Assembly (NCBI GenBank): GCA_030533445.1
Contig: CM060080.1
Span: 23,761,377 to 23,825,376 of the forward strand
Direction of reading: 5' to 3'
Source: Cyprinodon diabolis
Taxonomy: Eukaryota > Chordata > Actinopteri > Cyprinodontiformes > Cyprinodontidae
DNA: 64,000 nucleotides
Both the position numbers and the translations under genes were made by a program. Below the pieces are notes generated by a model. It did not search any database. It worked only from the letters and a program-made list of their open reading frames with translations, and was not told the DNA's origin. Of the stretch, positions 1 to 13,806 are shown piece after piece (within the stretch, counting starts at the first letter, position 1; each line of letters begins with the position of its first letter).

Positions 1-655
1 TTTTCCACATGGAAATACCGGTGTTACGTCGAGCTGCGTTTCCCCATCAGATACGGTTTCCTCTGCATCTCCGCACAGCGCAGGCGGCACGAGTCACCGC
101 GCAAGCGACAGGAAACGCGCATGCTCGCTAAAGGCGCGCACCAGTCGCCCTGTGCTCGCGCCACAGGAGAACGATGGAGAGCGGGAACGATCAAATGATT
201 AGCCTGACAACAGCCAGAAATGATAGCCTATATGGAGAAAGGGAGAAATCTGGATGGATGGATGGATGGATGGATACTCTGCCTTCTCAACCTACTGTAT
301 TTTTTATTTTAAACATTATTTGATGGCCTTTGTGGCAGGGATGGAGATCCATATTTTATGTCACACGCAGAGTATAGATCTAGATAGATAGATGGATAGA
401 TAGATGTTGCAGTATCTATAACAACCCAAACACACAGGATTTCAGAATTAGACATCCCCAGTTATTAATTTCACCAGATCTGAATGCCCTGTTAAAAAAC
501 TTCACATGGCGTTCCCCCCTGATGTCATTTACACTGAGTTGCAATAAATGCAAAACTCTCTGCAGGTTCTTGTCTTTGTCGTCCACTCTATTCAGCTGGC
601 TTTGGAAACACACGGAGAGAAGCTGGGGGCTGGGTGGTGAGGGTTACGGGGGCGA
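1..655. other. Intergenic, CpG-rich left edge
   Basis: The first 200 bases are rich in CpG (many GCGC/CGCG words), unlike the AT-rich DNA that follows, so this could be part of a promoter or first exon of a gene lying to the left. No coding exon can be defined. Short GGAT (about 252-275) and GATA-type (about 381-405) microsatellites are present. Confidence 0.4.
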
Positions 656-803
656 GAAACGCAAAAGTAACGCAATAGTTACTTTTACTAGTAACTAGTT
701 ACTTTTATTGTGGAGTAACTCAGTTAGTAACTCAGTTACTTTTTGGGAGAAGTAACTAGTAACTATAACTAATTACTTTTTCAAAGTAACGTGCCCAACA
801 CTG
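656..803 (-). mobile_element. hAT-like transposon end (non-autonomous fragment)
   Basis: The block repeats the word AGTAACT many times and ends with GTGCCCAACACTG. Read on the minus strand it starts CAGTGTTGGGCAC, which resembles the terminal inverted repeats of hAT-type elements common in fish. Only one end is visible here, with no matching opposite end or transposase nearby, so it is a fragment. The family is assigned from memory of the terminal motif. Confidence 0.5.
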
Positions 804-3687
804 TTCTTTAATGTGTTCTGGTGTATTACCAAAGTGAAAGACTTTTCTTACCAAAGGTATTGATGTACCTGATAATATATAAAGTCAGACAAGTGTATTT
901 GAAAATTTGTATACTTACTAAAAAGGTTTGCAATTTTAGAAAAAAGCTACAGGATTATACATTTCTTTAGTCAGTAATTTAAAACAGGATGAGAAATGTA
1001 AAACAGCTCAACAAATGCTAGTCGGTTGGTATATTTGATTATAATGCTGTTTAATATATATTCATATGGGTTTATTAGTTAACCTTTGTTTACGCAACAC
1101 AAATAATCCAAAAGTGAAAAAGAAATGCCCCATTTCTCTGCAAAGTATTTAACCACTTCCTGAAGTAAGTCCCAAGGGAAAAGGAGGGAAGTTTTACTTC
1201 CAGGGATGGCTGTAGGAAAGTAGGTTAAGGCTGTTTCAAACTCATCCATCTTTTAATATTTTGGATTATGAGGATTAGTGGTAACTAAAATATAAACTTA
1301 TCCTTTGTATTTCATTTGAGAAATACATATGATTACAGTTTTGCAAATTACATTTTAAAACAAGAACCTATTGGTTTGATCATTTACTATTATTTTCATC
1401 TATATTTATTTCCAGACAGCTCTGTCTATATTAATCCATCCACTCATTCACTTAAATGTCCCTTATTTGAAATGATTATCTCTTTAAGTAATTAATCTTG
1501 TACTCACTGCTCTGATTAAGTGATTTTATAGTTGTCAGGAATAGTTCAACATATTCTATAATGATTGCACTTCAGAGGCTCCTTTTATAATGGCAATGTT
1601 GTGGATTCAACTGATTAAACATGCAGTTGCAAGGAACTGATCAATGTATCCATTGTTACTTTGAAGCAATATTTTATGTCTTACCATATTTCAATCAGTT
1701 TTACTAATGGTTTGCATGCATATAACATTTCATGGCCAGTTGTATTGAATTTCACTTTCCACCCTAGATTTAAGTGGTAGAAATATTCAAAGCTAACTGT
1801 ATATTGTAAGAGAAGAGAAATAGACCTGTGGGCTCGTTGCTGTACTCTGAAAAGCTCTTCTGTATAATCTTTAAAAAATGTAAATGCAAACAATCCGGGA
1901 TTTTGCATCAAATTCTCCTTTTGACAATTTTTTAAAGTAATGGTATTCATCAACCCAGTGCCCACTGTCCCAACCTCGGCAGTTGCATAAAATGTCTATT
2001 AAAACCTCTGCAGCCCTTTGCCACTTAGTCTCCTAGCAAGAGAGTGCTCTTCAATTTTAATATATATTTATTTGTATACATGTGTTCAAAATGGATAATG
2101 TACATTAATAAACATATAAACTTAAATGTAAATGTACCAAAAGGCTAGTTTTCATCGGTATTCCCGGCGGGTGATCTAAATGGGCATCAGATCAATGTGC
2201 ACAAACATCTTTTCTTTTTAGCAACATGGGCTTATTAGCTCCACTTTACAGCTCATTTACATCATATTTACCTTGTAAATAGTTGATACCATATGTTCCT
2301 CTGAGTACCACTAAAGGCACAAGTACCACCAGTAGTACCTGTGCCACAGTTCGAGAAACATGCTCTAAATAAACAAATATATCATCAGCATACAGGGTGA
2401 TAACATAAACCTGATAGAAAACCATAGAAATTAATCATGTCCTACTGTTTTTTTTGAATGATATATTTTACCTATTGTACATATTAGTAACTTTAAATAA
2501 AAATCTGTTATAGTTCCACTAAAGTTTCAAGGCCAAAATATGTATGCCTGCCTTATATGTACATAACCAAATACACATAACATTTACATGGTTATATGCA
2601 CATACTGTACCTGAGCATAACTTAATAATGTAGGCTCTTCTAATGAGAATCAAGGGTTGATCTGACAAGGAAAGCACAGTTTAAATGCAATTTGTAAACA
2701 AAATTAAGCTATGAATTGGCTAAGTTGTGTATGAGGGGCTCATGTGGATTTCATTCAGTGCTGGGTTAGCATCAGTGCTGTAAACCCATGGTTTCTACTT
2801 TTTACTCAACTGCACATTGCATAGGCATAGGCTAGTATGAAGGTATTCTAAGCTTTATAAAGTTTTCTGAATTTTTTTGACTTAGCAGTCCCACTCTTAG
2901 ATTTAGTCTAATAAGGTCAGAGAGAATATTGTTAGAAAAAAGTTTTTCTTTGAGCCAGCTGGCTACTACTTCTTCCATGCTTAAAAGAAAGACAAATTAG
3001 ATGCTAAAAGTATGACTGATCATGGTGTATAAACAAAAGCAGCTCCAGCTGTTATCATGGCTAAGGTTGATTTTGAAATAACTGTTTACGAGCTATGAAT
3101 GGGATGTTACTAGACGAGGCCTTGTTTTAACTTAATCTTTGAATTAAAGATGTTTAAGATCCACAAAAAGGCTAAAATCCTGCAAAAAAACAAACAAACC
3201 AAAAAACATAAACCCCTTAATGTGATTAACTGTAAATAAAAGTAATCCTTTTTCAGTTCAGATATTGAATTGACGTACAGTAAATCTGTGGTATCTGTGG
3301 TACTCAAAGTTATTAAACGGGAGCTCAAACCGACCTATACCTATGATGTAACCTGCAAACAACTCAATTTGGCAAAACATTTTCTGACCCATATAGCATT
3401 TAAATGCTGAACTACTGGTTTAAATTGATTAATCATAGCTCAGTACACCAGAACATCCTGAAAAATCTACTCCTTATAACTTAGAGAAAATTTTCACTCA
3501 ATTTTGTCCAGACATTAGGGCAGGTGAGTGGCTTCAAAAGATGAGTTAAGGCATATAAATGTCCTGAAACAAAAGGAAAGCATAGTAAAGGGGGAAATAG
3601 CTCCTCTGTTCTTAGGCATGGAATCAAGATGTGCAGTCCATCATCCATGCAGGGGCTCTGCAAACTGAGCTCTCCACCAAGAAGACC
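804..3687. other. Intergenic AT-rich DNA without recognisable genes
   Basis: No ORF here resembles a known protein. The short minus-strand ORFs (for example 1681-1965 and 3110-3328) have no splice context or domain features and look like chance frames. The right part may include the 3' untranslated region of inafm2. Confidence 0.5.
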
Positions 3688-3693
3688 TTTATT
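3688..3693 (-). terminator. Candidate inafm2 polyadenylation signal
   Basis: AATAAA on the minus strand, about 110 bases downstream of the inafm2 stop codon. It is the first canonical hexamer seen after the stop. Usage is not demonstrable from sequence alone. Confidence 0.4.
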
Positions 3694-3802
3694 TTAATCC
3701 GACCTGCGGTTTAGAGAATGTAAAAGTTTCTATTTTAAATAAGAGAGGATGCAGCGATGGGTTAAAATGGCCTGCCCAGTCAGTGTCCTCTCAGGTCCGG
3801 CT

Positions 3803-4800
<998 letters not shown>

Positions 4801-5177
4801 TGGAGGGGGCGGGCGGTGGTTCTTAAAGAAGTAGCAGTTGTGCGGCACCCCCAAGAGGATGAGGAAGAAACAGACGTCCCATCATCCATCACCACCTTCA
4901 CACCAGGACGGTTCATGGATGGAGCAGGGTGTTGCAGCTGAGCGTCGGTCCAAGAATTGTAGATGCACGTAAAGAAGACTGATTCATACCTCTGTCATAC
5001 CCGTTGAGAGGTTATGTAATGCAGGTCCAAGTGTTAAACCTACAACCAGAGGGCCCCGTGTCACACATTTGATTAATTATATATTAATCATATATATGCA
5101 TACGTACATATAGCTATATACACATACATATATACACATACGCATACAGCTTTGTATTTTTTATAGACATATAAGTG

Positions 5178-5531
<354 letters not shown>

Positions 5532-5944
5532 TTTTCTCACCCCTCTGTGGGGTGGTATGTGTCATCCTCAAGCTCGGGTCCTCTACCAGAGGCCTGGGAG
5601 TTTGAGGGTTCTGCGCAGTATCTTAGCTGTTCCTAGGACTGCGCTCTTCTGGACAGAGACCTCTGATGTTTTACCTGGAATCTGCTGTAGCCAGTCTCCA
5701 AGTTTGGGGGTCACAGCCCCCAGTGCTCCAATTACCACTGGCACCACTGCTGCTCTTGCTTTCCACATCTTTTCTAGCTCCTCCTTCAGCCCTTGGTATT
5801 TCTCAAGCTTATTCGTGTTCTTTCTTCTTGATGTTGCTGTCGCTTGGGATTGCCACATCTATCACTACTGCCTTCTTCTGCTGTTTGTCGATCAACACGA
5901 TGTCTGGTTGGTTAGCCATCACCTGTTTGTCAGTCTGGATCTTG

Positions 5945-6656
5945 TGTTGGGATCTGGAGATTCACCACCTTTCTCCAGCAGAGTGTGCTGTGGGTCTCCT
6001 GGGCTGGAGCCCTCCAGCACACCTGATGCTCATCAGCCCATCAGGAGACCTTCCTACATAAGCAGCAGACAGACCTTCCTTCAACGTTAAGTTTGGTTAG
6101 CGAACCTGAGCCTCAGTTATTCTGACAGAATCATAATTGTCTCTAGAGAGAAACCTGATTCTAACCTGCCTCTGTCTTCTTGCTCACAGGAACCTGTCTA
6201 AGTCTAAAGCTCTGGATGAGCTTAGCCTGCTACCTGCCTGCCTGCCCAAGAAGCCAAACCTGAAGATTTCTATCTGGACTCCTCCTGCAGCTCTCAAGGA
6301 AGAGCTAGAAATCCAAACCTGGGTCTGCCACTCTCTAAGTCAGAAGCTAGACGCTGCTGCTGCTGAGCACTCTGCTGAACCAACAGTCTCTGGACCCAAC
6401 CGGTTCCCTCCCTCACAAGAATTCAGTTTGGACCACGTCAAGGTATTTTCTGGAATAATAAACTCGACTAATCATCTGACTGCCTGGCTAATCAAACTAT
6501 CCGTCTCTGCAGACATCAGTGATTCCAGTCCCGGACCCGAGCCTGAACCAGTTCATGTTTCCTCTGTGCAAACCATTTAATAAACTCTGTTAAACTTTTA
6601 CTCTGTTTCCGTTTGTGTTCTGCATGTGGGTTAAGTCTCTTAAACCAATCATGACA
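5945..6656 (+). mobile_element. Solo LTR of Ty3/gypsy element, inserted in the LINE
   Basis: 712 bp beginning TGTTGGGATCTGG and ending CAATCATGACA, with a perfect 5-bp target duplication TCTTG (5940-5944 and 6657-6661). Removing it restores the LINE reading frame across the junction. The ends and body match the LTRs of the gypsy copies at 28.4 kb and 62.9 kb in inverse orientation, so it belongs to that family. A TATA-like TACATAAG lies at 6055-6062 and AATAAA near 6579. Compared with the other copies, the stretch corresponding to the proposed primer segment just after the predicted start (about 6086) is missing. Confidence 0.9.
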
Positions 6657-8154
6657 TCTTGAAGTCCCATAGGATCTTAGCTCGGTCATTCTCAACTACC
6701 TTAGGAGGTGTCATCCATTTTGACCTTGGGACTTCCAGCCCATACTCATGGCAGATGTTCCTGTACACTATGACAGCTACCTGGTTGAGGCGTTCCATGT
6801 ATGCACTTCCTGCCTGCATTTTACACCCTGCTGTTATGTGGTGTATTGTTTCAGAGGCATCTTTGCACAGTCTGCATCGGGGGTCCTGCCTGGTGTGGTA
6901 GACCCTGGCCTCTATTGATCTTGTACTGAGTGCCTGTTCTTGTGCTGCCATGATTAGTGCCTCTGTGCTGTCCTTCAGTCCAGCCTTTTCCAGACACTGG
7001 TAGGATTTTTTGATATCAGCCACTTCTTCTATTTGTCTGTGGTATACGCTGTGCAGCGGCTTGTCCCTCCATGATGGTTCTCCTTCCTCTTTCTTGTCAT
7101 CACTTTCAGTTTTCTCCTGCCTGAGGTATTCACCAAGCCATTTGTCTTTGGGGGCCATCTTTCTGATGTACTCCTGGATCTTAGTCGTTTCATCCTGGAC
7201 AATGGTCTTGACACTCACTAGCCCTCGGCCTCCCTCGCTACGCTTGGTGTACAGTCTCAGAGTGCTGGATTTGGGGTGGAACCCTCCATGCATTGCGAGG
7301 AGCTTTCTCGTCTTGATGTCAGTAGCCTCTATCTCCTCCTTTGGCAAGTTTATTATACCAGCGGGGTATCTGATGACTGGTAGGGCATATGTGTTGATGG
7401 CTTGGATCTTGTTTTTCCCATTCAGCTGACTTTTCAGGACCTGCCTTATTCTTTGTAGATATTTAGCTGTGGCAGTCTTTCTTGCCATCTCCTCGTGGTT
7501 TCCGTTAGCCTGTGGCACCCCAAAGTATTTGTAGCTGTCCTGAACATCTGTAATGTAGCCTTCTGGTAGTTCAACCCCCTCGGTTCTGATCATCTTCCCT
7601 CTCTTTGAGACCATGCGACCGCACTTGTCCAGTCCGAATGACATCCCAATGTCGTTGCTGTAGATCCTGGTAATGTGGATCAGTGAGTCGATGTCTCGCT
7701 CACTCCTGGCATACAGCTTGATGTCATCCATGTAGAGGAGGTGACTGATGATTGTTCCGCTTCGGAATTGGTAACCGTAGCCAGTCTTTGTGATGATCTG
7801 GCTGAGGGGGTTCAGGCCTATGCAGAACAGCAGCAGGGATAGTGTGTCACTGTGGTATATGCCGCACTTGATGGTGACTTGTGCTATTGGCTTTGCATTG
7901 GCTTCCAGACTTGTTTTCCACAGCTTCATTGAGTTCTTGATGAAGGCTATTAGAGTCCTGTTGATCTTATACATTTCCAAGCATTCCAGTATCCATGTAT
8001 GTGGCATTGAGTCATAGGCTTTCTTATAGTCAATCCAGGCAGTGCACAGATTTGTCTGCCTGGTCTTACAGTCTCGAGTGACTGCTCTATCCACTAGTAG
8101 CTGGTGCTTGGCTCCTCTGGTGTTACTGCCTATTCCCTTCTGGGAAGGGTGCAT
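6657..8154 (-). pseudogene. LINE reverse transcriptase to CCHC segment
   Basis: The longest open part of the LINE (about 500 codons). It carries the RT palm (AWIDYKKAYDSMPH; LLYMDDIKLYARS), the thumb and linker, and the zinc knuckle CRLCKDASETIHHI. It reads ILWDFK just before the frame runs into the inserted LTR. The coding sequence resumes on the far side at 5944 with QTDKQVMANQPDIVLID, so the protein was one frame before the LTR inserted. Family length would be well over 1000 residues; this is a fragment. Confidence 0.8.
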
Positions 8155-9452
8155 GTATTGCCGCTATGATGCCTGACAAGAGCTTTCATGTTGTACATAG
8201 GCAAGTTATTGGCCGGTAGTTGGATGGGGTTGTTCCCTTCTGGGATCCTTCATGATCAGGATTGTCCGTCCTTGGGTTAACCATTCTGGGTGGGTCCCAT
8301 CCATCAGCAGTTGGTTAATTTGTGCTGCGAGGCGTGCCTGAAGTGCTGTTAGTTTTTTCAGCCAGTAGGTGTGGATCATGTCAGGGCCTGGTGCTGTCCA
8401 GCTCTTCATACCTGCCGCTCTTTCTTGGACATCTGCCGTTGTAACGGTTACTGGTTCTTATTCTGGGAGATTGCTGTGATCTGTTCTTAGATCTTCTAGC
8501 CACTGAGCATTGGTGTTGTGGGATGCCTCCTTCTCCCATATGTTTCTCCAGTACTGTTCAGTCTCAGCCCTGGGTGGATCTGATCTTGAATAACCCTGCC
8601 ACTGTGAGTACACTTTGGATGGGTTGGTGGAGAACACCTGGTTTATTCTCCTGGCTTCTGCTTCTCCCTTGTATCTCTTTAGGCGGGTGGCCAGGGCGGC
8701 GAGTCTTTGTTTGGCTGTTTCTAGAGCCTCCGGAATCGACAGCTTGTTGTACTTAGGTAACCTCTTCCCTACACGTTTCTTCAGGTCTGAGAGCTGACTA
8801 ACCTCTCTTCGTGTTGCCTTGATCTTCTCCTCCATGGGGGCTCTGCTTTGTGTCCTGTGGTCTTATAGCCCAGCATCTCTAGGATAGAGGGTACTCTGTC
8901 ACTTAGCCTTGGCAGTCTTGGTCATCGTACTAGGAGATCCAGTTTGGTTATGATCTGCTGTCATAGGTCAGCTGCCCTTACGTTTAGTGGGCTTGTTGTT
9001 GTTGGGGCTGGGGACCCAATCTCTGTGTGTTGGGATGATGATATTTCCCTACTGACCTGTTTTCCTGACTCCCCCTTGCCGCAGCATGTCAGTTGTACCT
9101 CATCAATTTCTAGCTGTGATAGAAGCTGCCGTTTGTGGATGTTAGAACACTGAGTTAGTAGTTGTTTCTTTGTCAATGCTGACGATGGTTGTTGGAGCTG
9201 CCATAATTCCCATAGTCTCTGCATGTAACCTCTCTCACTGGTGACGCTTGTATAGTAGCATTTCATCAGTACCAAGTTTTCTGCTCTAGTCCATCTATGT
9301 CTTGTTCCAGTAGCCAATTTGTCATCAAGTTGCCCTGGTTCCCTAGCAACTGACGTGGACCTTGTTAACCCGGGCGACGTCCGAGCCGGTATGGCTCTTG
9401 TATTTGCGGTTTCACTCATGCCTGAGGTAGGCCACCAAGCACTAAGCACAAA

Positions 9453-9454
<2 letters not shown>

Positions 9455-9520
<66 letters not shown>

Positions 9521-9526
9521 TATATA
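9455..9526. repeat. (TA)n microsatellite
   Basis: A near-pure TA run between the LINE 5' end and a Tc1 element. The Tc1 element used a TA of this tract as its target site. Confidence 0.9.
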
Positions 9527-11116
9527 CAGTGGGGCAAAAAAGTATTTAGTCAGCCACCAATAGTGCAAGTTCTCCCACTCAAACAAATTGGAGAGGCTGG
9601 TAATTTTCATCATAGATATACCTCAACTATGAGAGACAAAATGAGAAAAAAAAATCCAGAAAATCACATTGTCTGATTTTTAAAGAATTTATTTGCAAAC
9701 TATGGTGGAAAATAAGTATTTGGTCAATAACAAAAGTTCATCTCAATACTTTGTTATATACCCTTTGTTGGCAATGACAGAGATCAAATGTTTTCTGTAA
9801 GTCTTCACAAGGTTTTCACACACTGTTGCTGGTATTTTGGCCCATTCCTCCATGCAGATCTTCTCTAGAGCAGTGATGTTCTGGGGCTGTCGCTGGGCAA
9901 CACGGACTTCCAACTCCCTCCAAAGATTTTCTATGGGGTTGAGATCTGGAGACTGGCTAGGCCACTCCAGGACCTTGAAATGCTTCTTACGAAGCCACTC
10001 CTTCGTTACCCGTTGTGTTTCGGACCATTGTCATGCTGAAAGACCCAGCCACGTTTCATCTTCAATGCCCTTGCTGATGGAAGGAGGTTTTCACTCAAAA
10101 TTTGACGATTTCATTCATTCTTTCCTTCACACGGATCAGTCGTCTGGTCCCTTAGCAGAAAAAAAGCCCCAAAGCATGATGTTTCCAACCCCATGCTTCA
10201 CTTTAGGTATGGTGTTCTTTGGATGCAACTCAGCATTCTCTCTCCTCCAAACATGACGAGTAGAGTTTTTACCAAAAAGTTCTATTTTGGTTTCATCTGA
10301 CCATATGATATTCTCCCAGTCATCGTCCGGATCATCCAAATGCTCTCTAGCAAACTTGAGACGGGCCTTGACATGTACTGGCTTAAGCAGGGGGACACGT
10401 CTGGCACTGCAGGATTTGAGTCCCTGGCGGCGTAGTGTGTTACTGATGGTAGCCTTTGTTACTTTGGTCCCAGCTCTCTGCAGGTCATTCACTAGGTCCC
10501 CCCGTGGGGTTCTGGGATTTTTACTCACCGTTCTTGTGATCATTTTGACCCCACGGGGTGAGATCTTGCGTGGAGCCCCAGATCGAGGAAGATTATCAGT
10601 GGTCTTGTATGTTTTCCATTTTCTAATAATTGATCCCACAGTTGATTTCTTCACACCAAGCTGTTTACCTATTGCAGATTCAGACTTCCCAGCCTGGTGC
10701 AGGTCTATAATTTTGTTTCGGGTGTCTTTTGAGAGCTCTCTAGTTTTGGCCATGGTGGAGTTTAGAGTGTGACTGTTTGAGGTTGTGGACAGGTTTCTTT
10801 TATACCAATAACAGATTCAAACAGGTGCCATTAATGAAGGTTACGAGTGGAGGACAGAGGAGCCTCTTACAGAAGAAGTTACAGGTCTGTGAGAGCCAGA
10901 AATCTTGCTTGTTTGTAACTGACCAAATACTTATTTCCCACCATAGTTTGCAAATACATTCTTTAAAAATCAGACAATGTGATTTTCTAGATTTTTTTTT
11001 CTAATTTTGTCTCTCATAGTTAAGGTATGTCTATGATGAAAATTAACGGCCTCTCTCATCTTTTTGAGTGGGAGAACTTGCACTATTGGTGGCTGACTAA
11101 ATACTTTTTTGCCCCA

Positions 11117-11119
<3 letters not shown>
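9527..11119 (-). mobile_element. Tc1-like transposon, copy 1
   Basis: 1593 bp bounded by inverted CAGTGGGGCAAAAAAGTA ends, flanked by TA. The terminal inverted repeats are about 200 bp long. A second copy of the AAGTATTTGGTCA-type motif lies at their inner ends (about 9715 and 10920), so this is an IR/DR-type Tc1. The transposase is on the minus strand. A second copy of the same family lies at 58265-59864. Confidence 0.95.
9740..10753 (-). pseudogene. Tc1-like transposase, broken
   Basis: It starts [14 protein letters not shown] and is open for 205 codons, to about 10136. Visible: the N-terminal helix-turn-helix ([19 protein letters not shown]), the second HTH region and the first catalytic Asp in [13 protein letters not shown]. 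The frame is lost where copy 2 has about ten extra bases (near 10110-10140), and there are further small differences near 10010-10030. A working family member would be about 340 residues, so this copy cannot make full transposase. Confidence 0.88.
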
Positions 11120-11170
<51 letters not shown>

Positions 11171-11180
11171 GTATATATAA
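11120..11180. repeat. (TA)n microsatellite
   Basis: A TA run immediately after Tc1 copy 1. With 9455-9526 it shows that the transposon split one (TA)n tract. Confidence 0.85.
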
Positions 11181-11299
11181 AACTTCTGCCTGCTTTAATG
11201 TGGATAATACAACTACAAGCCAATGTAATTGGAACGGAACGACAAACAAGGCTTTCCAAAGTTTATAGGTGGCCATTTCTGCCACTTCTGCCACTTGTC

Positions 11300-11670
11300 A
11301 GCAAAAATTGGCTCATGGTATGTGATATTGGATATTGTGATATTGATATTGACATTTAAAGTCACTATGAGATACTGAATCTGACTTTTAAAATCATAAT
11401 GATAAGATTTGATGTCATAATAATGTGATATAAAGTCCTATTGTGATACAAATTCATGATTGTAACTTTCAAAGTCATAGTGATGAGATTTGAAGATCAT
11501 TATGTCATAATTATGATATAAAGAGTTCGACTTTAAGATATAAAAAAATCTATGACTCTCATAATTATGACTTTGAAAGTTGAAATTATTCATTTATATT
11601 TCAAATTTTTGTCTTTATGTCTAATAATTATGACTTTAAATCTCATAACTAAGACATACCATGTGCCATT
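11300..11670. repeat. Degenerate tandem repeat of ATAATTATGACTTT-like units
   Basis: Variations of ATGACTTTAAA(G)TCATAAT and GATATTG recur at irregular 18-30 bp spacing in both orientations, giving many short self-complementary segments. No coding content. Similar blocks are common in fish genomes and may be part of a non-autonomous DNA transposon, but no terminal repeats were found. Confidence 0.5.
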
Positions 11671-12840
11671 TTTTTCTTTCAAGTGGCTGAATTGGGCTTG
11701 CATGAGAACATCACCAGTGTTTTTTTTTTTCGTTTTTTTTTGTTTTTTTTTTAGATTTGATTGAGTCTGGGAAAGGGGGCCAAGTGGGGGGCCAAGTTAA
11801 ACTTTCTAACCTTGAAATAAATCATGGTTAATAAATTATTACTTGATGAAATAAATTTGTGAATAAATCACAGTCAAAGACACACACACACACAAAACAA
11901 AAACTAATTATAACTTCCTTTTAAGTCAGCAGTCCATCGATGAAGGTTACAATTACCATGTAAACTTGCAGATTTCTTTACATCTTACACATAAAATGTA
12001 ACAGTTTTTAAGTAGTTTTCTCATTCCTATTTCACAAATATACAAATATCTTTGAACTCTGGTCTTTTTTGAATTTTAAACATGGAAGACCCCTGTTGGA
12101 TTGGCTTAGTTTGCTTGTGTTTCCGGACAGCTATTACCTTAGGCTAGCTCTTACCTTATCTATTATTGATAAAGAGTAAGTAGACTAGAAGATGGAGGAA
12201 AATACATATGCATACCACTTAAATCAGAGTACTGGCTTGCCTTTTTTATATCCAGAAAATTAATTTTTTATTTAAAAAACAAAAGCAGTCTGATTTTAGG
12301 GAGCACATTTCAAGTGCATATGTAATAATCTTATTCTAAGTTTATAAACTCTAATTCCAATGACAGATCATCTTGTTTGTCTGCTCAGATTAGAGCTAAT
12401 AGTTATTTTCAGAAAACTTTACATGTATTCAAGTCATTTTATTGATGTCTGTCAATAAACACAGAAATTGATAATGCAACTTAATTTGCACACCCCAGTT
12501 TAACTGAATATCACTTTTTTGTAGTTATTTTAACAAATTGTGAACATTATTTTGCTTTTAAATGTAATTTTTAACAGACAAAAGGTAACTTGTATACTGT
12601 AGTTATAAAAAAAAAGACAGGGACAGAGACCATTACAGCAAATCAATAATTGAGATTCTTTTAATTAATATTCTTTTAACTTAATCAAAGAGTTGCATTT
12701 TAAACCAGTCCTCGGCACCTGGTAGAAGCCATGAAAGATGTAGCAGGCGGTTGGGCTGTGAACTGCAACTGGTTGGTGAAGGAGGTAAATAGGCTTGCTT
12801 AGTTTGTCACCTGTTAACCCTAACCTTGCAAAATAGGCAA
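11671..12840. other. Intergenic, nothing recognised
   Basis: AT-rich DNA with T-rich runs (about 11720-11752) and a short (CA)n near 11880. I see no gene, RNA or element ends. Confidence 0.4.
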
Positions 12841-12849
12841 CACTCTATT

Positions 12850-13210
12850 GAGCTGCTGCTACAAGTCTCATGTAGCAAAATTGCAAAAATCTAGATCCAA
12901 GGTCATTAACAGATAGAATCTAAACAGCAGTCCGAAAACAGGAATAGGTAGAAACAGACTGGAACAGGGGCAAAACAAATTCAGGATTTTAGAGACATAA
13001 ACAGATAAGAATCAGGTAATCAAAACACTACAGGCTACGCTAGAGAACTCTCACACTCGGCTTAAATAATCTGGCACTGAAGGCTGGAAACAGGCAACTG
13101 GAAATGGAGCTGGAACAGGTGGATCAGATGAGGGCAGATGAAAAATGGGCGGAGCTATGCAGATGGCTGAAATAACTAATGTTCCAGTCATCTGTGCCAA
13201 GATTATGACA
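12850..13210 (-). mobile_element. LTR-like repeat fragment, family shared with 46.9-47.4 kb
   Basis: On the minus strand it begins TGTCATAATCTTGGCAC and continues with a C/T-rich segment containing TTATTTAAGCC and GAGAGTTCTCT. The same order is found in the repeat that ends at 47429. The TG start and promoter-like content suggest an LTR, but I could not fix the other end or a target duplication, so the left boundary is approximate. Confidence 0.45.
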
Positions 13211-13393
13211 AAATAATGTTTTATTTACCTCTTGGATTTGGATTGTGAATTGGTTTGAACACATTCCAATTGCTATAAGTTAGTTAAAAGTTAATTTGAA
13301 CAAATTCCAAAGTCTTTAAGATAAACTTTAGTCCTCAAAGACTAATTCCATGCTGAACTGTAATATAATTGCATCATTTTATTAATTGTGGAC

Positions 13394-13806
13394 TGTCAGG
13401 GTCTTGGTCTGTTTGTTCCTGTTTTCCTTGGTTATCCATTTGTTGTCCTCTGCTGCCCTCTTGTGTCCTCCCTTGCTCTGTTTCTCTGTCTCTGCCAGCA
13501 CCTGTTGCCAATTTCCTCGTCAGCTCTCTTTGTCTCGGTCCCCTTTAAAAGCCCTCCCTCTTCAGTTCCTGTTTGCTGGATCCTTGTCTTACTACCGTCT
13601 ATCATCTGCCTGCCTTGTCTCGTCTCTCCCTGGCTTCTGGTTTTGGTTATTCCCTGATGTCTCCTTGGTTCTGGTACGTCTGGTATTTTCAGTTGGACTC
13701 TGATTTCTGCCCCTGGATCTGTTAACCTGAATAAACGGACTTTAATTCACCTCTGCCTACTGGTCTCTGCGTTTGGGTCCTCCATACAAACACCGCTTTC
13801 ATGACA
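13394..13806 (+). repeat. 5' LTR of the non-autonomous element
   Basis: 413 bp. TATA-like TTTAAAAG at 13544-13551. Exactly 31 bases on, at 13575, begins GCTGGATCCTT, the predicted RNA 5' end. AATAAA occurs near 13731. The last six bases, ATGACA, supply the start codon of the internal ORF. Confidence 0.9.

Larger units (their letters stand above)
5527..9454 (-). mobile_element. R4/Dong-type LINE (restriction-like endonuclease), decayed
   Basis: Minus-strand non-LTR retrotransposon with its 5' end near 9454 and its 3' end near 5527. In order: an N-terminal part with an RHRWTRAENL Myb-like block (9449-8961); an RT entry region with APGPDMIH (8409-8206); an RT core with a YMDD box and DYKKAYDSMPH (8154 onward); a cysteine-histidine knuckle CRLCKD...HHITAGC; and, beyond an inserted LTR, the C-terminal endonuclease region (PDIVLID, then VVIDVAIPSD, then PVVIGALGA; about 5930-5590). 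A Myb-like N-terminus plus a C-terminal endonuclease after a CCHC is the layout of the R4/Dong/Rex6 group. At least four frame breaks and the LTR insertion show it is dead. Both ends abut (TA)n. Confidence 0.82.

Noticed and set aside
13386..13703. Cysteine-rich ORFs in the two 0.4-kb direct repeats at 13.4 and 14.9 kb
   Set aside because: The repeats are LTRs with a target duplication; open frames reflect C/T-rich composition.
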